DNA from: Lachnospiraceae bacterium
GTDB taxonomy: Bacteria > Bacillota > Clostridia > Lachnospirales > Lachnospiraceae
Assembly (NCBI GenBank): GCA_902363825.1
Contig: CABJBK010000011.1
Coordinates: forward strand, 1 to 64,000
Direction: 5' to 3'
DNA length: 64,000 bases
Shown here: positions 59,833 to 64,000 of the stretch, one piece after another
Position numbering within the stretch: position 1 is the stretch's first letter
How the letters are laid out: each line of letters opens with the position of its first letter
The notes under the pieces: model-generated
Told to the model about the DNA's origin: nothing
Database searches by the model: none
Seen by the model: the letters and a program-made list of their open reading frames with translations, nothing else
Program-made: the position numbers and the translations under genes

Positions 59833-61020
59833 TCAGCCTTCTCCTTTCATGATCGCCAATCCCTGTTGTTTGATCGAAACAAGCAGTTCATGCGCATGCT
59901 CACTCGCCGCAAGCTCTCCAAATTCATTGGAATATAAAATACATTCGATCTCCATTTTCCCGGCGGCGCGCTTATTTAAGTAAAAACAGATCTTTTCCAT
60001 GACACGGCGCATGACTGCTTCCAGTTTTTCCGCATCTTTCAGAAAAGCGAGTGCTTCCTCCGTCGTCACACAGCCCAGGATCTTCTTTGCCAGATCTGCC
60101 TGCACATCTTCCATAAGCGCCGCAGCCGCGAGCAGCTCCATCCGGCAGTCCGCCTCCCTCGAATGGGTATTCATGATCCCGCCCGAGACTTTGATGAGTT
60201 TGCCGATATGACCGGTCATGAGCATGTGCGTAAATCCGTACTCCACCGCCATGTCGATCGTCTGTCCGATGAAATTGCTGCACTTGACACTGCGGTCAAG
60301 ATCGTAATCATACGTCCGTTTCATAAAATCCAACCCGTAGTTTCCCGGCGAAACCGCGACTAACTGCTCTCCAAGCGCCCGGTGCTGCCTTAGTTCCACG
60401 CGGATCGTATCAAGCAGTGCCTGTGCGCTCATCGGTTCCACAATGCCGCTTGTTCCAAGGATGGAAATGCCTCCAACGATCCCCAGTCTCGGATTGAACG
60501 TGCTTTTTGCAAGCTCCCCGCCACCCGGCACTGAGATCTCCACCGCAAGCGCTCCATGGAAATCCAATGCCATACAAACCTCACACACCTCTTTTTCGAT
60601 CATCTCTCTCGGCACATGGTTGATCGCCGCGTTTCCTACCGGCTGATCCAGCCCGGGACGGGTCACACGGCCAACGCCGCTTCCTCCGTCGATCGTGATC
60701 ACAGGCTCTTTTTCCCGCACGTGCTCACTTTGATCCTCCGCGTTTATACCGTCCTGAAACGAGACTGCCGCATAGATGAGTGCCCCGGTCGTGACATCCG
60801 GGTCATCCCCGCCATCCTTTTGCACGGCGCACGAGACTTTCGTCTCCCCACGCACCGGATCACAGATCTTCGCGTGATAGAGGATGCCTTTCGGCGTTTC
60901 GATCGTGATCTCTTTTTTCTCTTTTCCCGTTAAAAGCATATATGCTGCTGCCTTTGCCGCCGCAGCCGCACAGCTTCCCGTTGTGAATCCGTAACGCATC
61001 GGTTCCCCGCTTCCTTCCAT
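59833..61020 (-). CDS. cbiD: Cobalt-precorrin-5B C1-methyltransferase CbiD
   Basis: This is a 395-residue methyltransferase for C1 of the corrin ring. It has the signature GFTTGSCAAAAAKAAA at the N-terminus, ITIDGGSGVGRVTRPGLDQ and STFNPRLGIVGGISILGTSG. An in-frame ATG at 60999 has a better ribosome site (GGAAGGAAGCGGGG) and would remove seven residues. It lies 6 bp after the U32-like gene. Confidence 0.94.
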   Translation of the reverse strand: MEGSGEPMRYGFTTGSCAAAAAKAAAYMLLTGKEKKEITIETPKGILYHAKICDPVRGETKVSCAVQKDGGDDPDVTTGALIYAAVSFQDGINAEDQSEHVREKEPVITIDGGSGVGRVTRPGLDQPVGNAAINHVPREMIEKEVCEVCMALDFHGALAVEISVPGGGELAKSTFNPRLGIVGGISILGTSGIVEPMSAQALLDTIRVELRQHRALGEQLVAVSPGNYGLDFMKRTYDYDLDRSVKCSNFIGQTIDMAVEYGFTHMLMTGHIGKLIKVSGGIMNTHSREADCRMELLAAAALMEDVQADLAKKILGCVTTEEALAFLKDAEKLEAVMRRVMEKICFYLNKRAAGKMEIECILYSNEFGELAASEHAHELLVSIKQQGLAIMKGEG

Positions 61021-61026
61021 CCGTAT

Positions 61027-61998
61027 CTATAAATAATAACAGTTTTTCGTACATCCGCCCCGGAAAAGTTCGGTCCGTACCCGCTTTTGATACCGCGCTG
61101 CCTGCCCGGTTCCCATGCTTTCGACTTCCGCAAGGATCCGGATCGCCCGCCTCGCCTGCATGATGTCCCGCTTTGCATACTCCGCATAATTGCCGCGTCC
61201 CACGATCTTTAAATGCGTGACCCCCGCTTTTTTTAAGTCATATAACGCGCACAGGCCGCAACCGGTCGCCCCGGTCACATAGCCATCCGGTTCCGTTTCC
61301 ACGCATAACCCGGACCTTTCTTCCGCTGCCGCCAGACTGCTTTTCTTTCGCCCATCTATATTTCCAAGTTCATATGGCACATGGCACAGATGCGCAAACT
61401 CATCACAGTGAAAGGAATTGCAGTACGCGCCGGTAAAATGGCACATCTCGTTTAAGAAAAACGCCTCATATTCCGGGATCTCTCCCCTGCATTTTACAAT
61501 GCACGCCCGCATCTGCGCAATACTGTTCTTCCGGTGAAAAATCACGCGGCGAATATCAAATTCTGCGATCTGTGCTAAAAACAGGGAATTGATCTCGGCG
61601 CATTCCCCGCTCAGATGGATATTGCAGGAGATTTTCTGTTCCCGCAGGTATAGGATCAGTGCCGGATCCGCAATGATAAACGTGTCAAATCCGATCTGCA
61701 TACACGCGTCGATAAGTTCTGCGATCTCCTTATACTGCTCGCCTGTGTAATACAGGGAATTCAGGGCTAGTTTCACCGGCACACCGTAACAGTCCACCAT
61801 CTTTTTTAATATTTTCAGTTCCTCAAACGCGCCGATCTGAACGTTGTAATTCATGACTTCGCGCCGGTTTAACGGCTGCATGGTTCCGTATTTTTTACTC
61901 CAGGTAAATGGAACATAGCCGCAGAAAAATTCATCTGCGCCAGCCTCGGCAAACGGAATGTATTCATCTAAAGAACCAAGCCCGGATACGATCTTCAC
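61027..61998 (-). CDS. U32-peptidase-like protein
   Basis: This is a 323-residue protein of the U32/YhbU-like superfamily. The barrel starts EYIPFAEAGADEFFCGYVPF; a family-like cysteine cluster lies at YEAFFLNEMCHFTGAYC and CDEFAHLC, and the end is GATGCGLCALYDLKKAGVTHLKIVGRGN. Multiple Cys suggest an Fe-S cluster, as in UbiU/UbiV. It sits between the cysteine-rich gene upstream and cbiD. Possible roles are hydroxylation or peptidase chemistry; a link to corrinoid synthesis is only contextual. Confidence 0.75.
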   Translation of the reverse strand: MKIVSGLGSLDEYIPFAEAGADEFFCGYVPFTWSKKYGTMQPLNRREVMNYNVQIGAFEELKILKKMVDCYGVPVKLALNSLYYTGEQYKEIAELIDACMQIGFDTFIIADPALILYLREQKISCNIHLSGECAEINSLFLAQIAEFDIRRVIFHRKNSIAQMRACIVKCRGEIPEYEAFFLNEMCHFTGAYCNSFHCDEFAHLCHVPYELGNIDGRKKSSLAAAEERSGLCVETEPDGYVTGATGCGLCALYDLKKAGVTHLKIVGRGNYAEYAKRDIMQARRAIRILAEVESMGTGQAARYQKRVRTELFRGGCTKNCYYL

Positions 61999-62034
61999 AA
62001 CCTTCCATCTCCTTCGTTTTTACGTCTGATATTC

Positions 62035-63414
62035 TTACATCAAATTTAGCACAATGCGGTCCGCTCCGTGCGCAATATAAGAAAAAAGCAGCGTATTTTC
62101 CGTCAGTATCTGTGTGTCATACGAAAACAGCGAATTATATCTTCCGACCATATGCAGATGATCGGGATAGGAAAACACATAGTCCCCGCAATAACGCGGA
62201 CAGGCCTCCGTCTCCCGCTGTCTGCCCCGGCTCCCTTCTCTGCACCTTGCGTAAAGCGGACAGTACTGGGACGTATTGGTCTGATAAAACGGAAAGTGGA
62301 TACTGTTTTTCCCTTCCGGTAATTGTATACAGTATCCACAAGATTCTTGTTCAAAGCGCGTAATCCCATATGTTTTCTTCAGATATTCCCGGTAAAATGA
62401 ACTGTTTAGCGCATTGTCCGCCGGCGGCTCATTCACACCGGAAACCCCGATCTTGTAACGCACGCGCGGATCTTTTCTCCGTTTGTTTAAAAGGACTCCA
62501 AACACCGGCTCAAACCAGGTTCCCCCCTCGCAGATCAGCGAGAGCATTCCCCAGTCGCCCGCCACGATCTCGATCCGGGTCTGCGCCCGGTCACACCATG
62601 CCGCGATCTGATCCAAAAGCTTTCTTGTATCCGCGATCCGTTCTTCCCGCAGATAGGAAAACACCAGCGTGATCTTTAAATGTTCCCGCTTCGCCTTATC
62701 GAAAAGCTCTTTTAATTTCTCCCAGTCCGGAAGCAGATGCGGACAGAACTGATTGCCAATGTAAAGGCGCCCCGGCAGATACTGCGCAAGCGGATGACGG
62801 GAAAGTCCATGCTCTTTCCAGTAATTTTCGTAGAATACCTCTGCCGCTTCCTTTCGATATCGCTCATACAGCTCCGGACGATCCAGCTCTACCGCCAGTT
62901 CTGCCTGATGCTCCCGCAGTGCAAAAAGAAGCCCGGACGCCTCAACCGCCTCCGTGTCGATGTCACCAAACCACGCCGCGCGCTGTTTCTCGAAATCCGT
63001 CGTGATCACATCATCCAGCTTCGCCGGGTATCCGGTATAATCCTCCGAAAGCGCCGCATCATCGCCCGCAAGTTTCTTTTGGATATAATGGTCGTATGCC
63101 ACATAGAGCTTTTGCACCGCTTTTTTGTAGCTTTCCTCCGCGATCTGTACTTCATACTCGAAATAGAACTGCCGCGCCGGATCCGCCCCCCGCTTGGACA
63201 AAATTTCTGTCACCGCCGGATGTTCCAGCACGATCCCGTCATACTGCCCCGCTCTGTCATCATAAAAATAAACTTCCAGCCGGGAAACGGTTCCGATCCG
63301 GTCCGCCGTCCGAAACACCGCCCTGTCTTCTTCCAGTTCCAGGATCCGCACTTCCAGACGCTGTCCGAAATCCTCTGTTATATAACCTGAAATCAGCGCA
63401 AACGGAAACATCAT
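62035..63414 (-). CDS. Unknown cysteine-rich protein next to the U32-like gene
   Basis: This is a 459-residue cytosolic protein. The first 190 residues are charged, with a beta-rich start (LEVRILELEEDRAVFRTAD). The middle (200-330) has barrel-like strands (RLYIGNQFCPHLLPDW, KITLVFSYL, IEIVAGDWGMLS). The C-terminus holds CGYC, CPLYARC and CPRYC, followed by FSYPDHLHMVGRYNSLFSYD. Six or more Cys suggest an Fe-S site. I do not recognise a named family; the barrel and Cys layout suggest a divergent U32-like partner of the next gene, 36 bp downstream. Confidence 0.55.
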   Translation of the reverse strand: MMFPFALISGYITEDFGQRLEVRILELEEDRAVFRTADRIGTVSRLEVYFYDDRAGQYDGIVLEHPAVTEILSKRGADPARQFYFEYEVQIAEESYKKAVQKLYVAYDHYIQKKLAGDDAALSEDYTGYPAKLDDVITTDFEKQRAAWFGDIDTEAVEASGLLFALREHQAELAVELDRPELYERYRKEAAEVFYENYWKEHGLSRHPLAQYLPGRLYIGNQFCPHLLPDWEKLKELFDKAKREHLKITLVFSYLREERIADTRKLLDQIAAWCDRAQTRIEIVAGDWGMLSLICEGGTWFEPVFGVLLNKRRKDPRVRYKIGVSGVNEPPADNALNSSFYREYLKKTYGITRFEQESCGYCIQLPEGKNSIHFPFYQTNTSQYCPLYARCREGSRGRQRETEACPRYCGDYVFSYPDHLHMVGRYNSLFSYDTQILTENTLLFSYIAHGADRIVLNLM

Positions 63415-63432
63415 TGTTATCGGATTTCCTCC

Positions 63433-64000
63433 TTACATGTACTGCCCGAGAAATGAAAAAACACTTTCCCAGTAAGCGTCTCCCAACACATACATCGCCT
63501 CGCCGTGTCCGGCCCCTTCCGCCGTCAGGCTCGTTTTGTTATCCCCCGGCTTTGCCTGATACAGGGTATCCATCATCTCATAGGGAATGAAATCATCCGC
63601 CGTTCCGTGGATGAACATCATCGGTTTTTCACAGGATGCAACCTGTTTTAACGCAGATGCCTCCTTGAACGAATACCTGGCTTTCACGGAAGAAAGCGCG
63701 CTTGCGCTATAAAGAACCGGAAATTCCGGAAGCCCGAACCGGAGCTTTAACTCATTGGAAAAGATATCCCATACACTCGTGTAACCGCAGTCCTCAACAA
63801 ATGCGCACACCTGATCCGGTGTATCTTCCCCGGAAGTCATCATCGTGGTCGCTGCCCCCATGGAAACTCCGTAGAGTACGATTTTTGCCGATGTATCCTG
63901 TCCGGTGACCCAGTCCACCCAGTCAAGTACATCCTTTCTGTCAAGCCAGCCCATACCGACATAATCGCCCTCGCTGTCCCCACAGGCGCGCAGATCCGGC
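63433..64000 (-). CDS. Alpha/beta hydrolase, 5' end outside the window
   Basis: The C-terminal 189 residues are visible; the gene continues beyond 64000 (reading DLRACGDSEGDYVGMGW into the first internal Met). The nucleophile Ser is in LYGVSMGAATT, the Asp in FIHGTADDFIP and the His in EGAGHGEA, giving a complete catalytic triad. It resembles clostridial DUF3887-free YqkD-type serine esterases, often exported with an N-terminal membrane helix, which cannot be seen here. It precedes the cbi-linked genes by 18 bp. Confidence 0.88.
   Translation of the reverse strand, partial: PDLRACGDSEGDYVGMGWLDRKDVLDWVDWVTGQDTSAKIVLYGVSMGAATTMMTSGEDTPDQVCAFVEDCGYTSVWDIFSNELKLRFGLPEFPVLYSASALSSVKARYSFKEASALKQVASCEKPMMFIHGTADDFIPYEMMDTLYQAKPGDNKTSLTAEGAGHGEAMYVLGDAYWESVFSFLGQYM

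Noticed and set aside
62737-63390. 217-codon plus-strand open frame
   Set aside because: It is antisense to the 459-residue gene, which has a ribosome site and operon spacing; the plus frame has neither.
57976-64000. Cobalamin riboswitch for the cbi genes
   Set aside because: Gaps in this block are too short and no B12-box-like sequence was seen; the operon's 5' end lies beyond the window.
1-64000. CRISPR array or long tandem repeats
   Set aside because: No regularly spaced repeats of 24-40 bp were seen on reading through the window; the only arrays are short operator-type repeats.

Overview
The window looks like the chromosome of an anaerobic, spore-forming gut Firmicute of the family Lachnospiraceae (Roseburia/Agathobacter-like). 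Support: a dense Gram-positive gene order (rpsF-ssb-rpsR; gdpP-rplI-dnaB; comEB-upp-ywlE-like-ywlC), a 2[4Fe-4S] ferredoxin, mecA, spmB, a cobalamin (cbi) block and a plant-galactan utilisation locus. This family assignment is inference from gene content.

Three compositional zones are visible by eye. (1) 1-5.7 kb is very AT-rich accessory DNA. It holds a secreted matrixin-type protease and a lipoprotein, a strong terminator, then a promoter preceded by two 9-bp direct repeats 12 bp apart (LytTR/AgrA-type geometry). The promoter drives a 48-residue AgrD-like cyclic-peptide precursor and a small secreted protein. A second terminator and a three-gene ABC-2 transporter follow. No agrB, agrC or agrA lies in the window. 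(2) 5.7-11.37 kb is a decayed mobile zone with small orphan genes, a broken IS30-family transposase, a MazF/PemK-like protein and a degenerate tyrosine recombinase abutting the first core-like gene. (3) From 11.37 kb the sequence is higher in GC and densely coding.

Core-like zone: a MATE pump. A beta-1,4-galactan locus (12.8-22.1 kb): surface galactanase GH53, sugar-binding protein, two permeases, a DUF3863/3864-like protein, a zinc-ribbon protein and a cytosolic GH53. Its two strong promoters share a near-identical LacI-type operator. Next come a pyrimidine/tRNA-modification block, galM, cell-wall amidase, HD protein, GH18/SH3 protein, and a kinase/ParA-like pair whose kinase seems to start at AUU. 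Then mecA, a redox-disulfide protein, ferredoxin, merR-dnaB-rplI-gdpP, a putative acetylated-cellulose operon (cellulose synthase, BcsB-like protein, MBOAT, DHHW protein), an ABC importer with a PHP-domain phosphoesterase behind Pho-box-like repeats, an Lgt-like protein, rpsF-ssb-rpsR, a sirtuin, an HExxH membrane protein, a ketopantoate reductase, initiator tRNA-Met, spmB and suhB.

At 56.6-57.9 kb a deletion scar fuses a broken GntR regulator and a sugar-permease stub to the 3' end of a metallo-beta-lactamase-fold gene. The window ends with cbiG-cbiF-cbiD and two U32-like/cysteine-rich proteins, then a partial alpha/beta hydrolase.

Family names come from motif recognition and memory; no database search was run.
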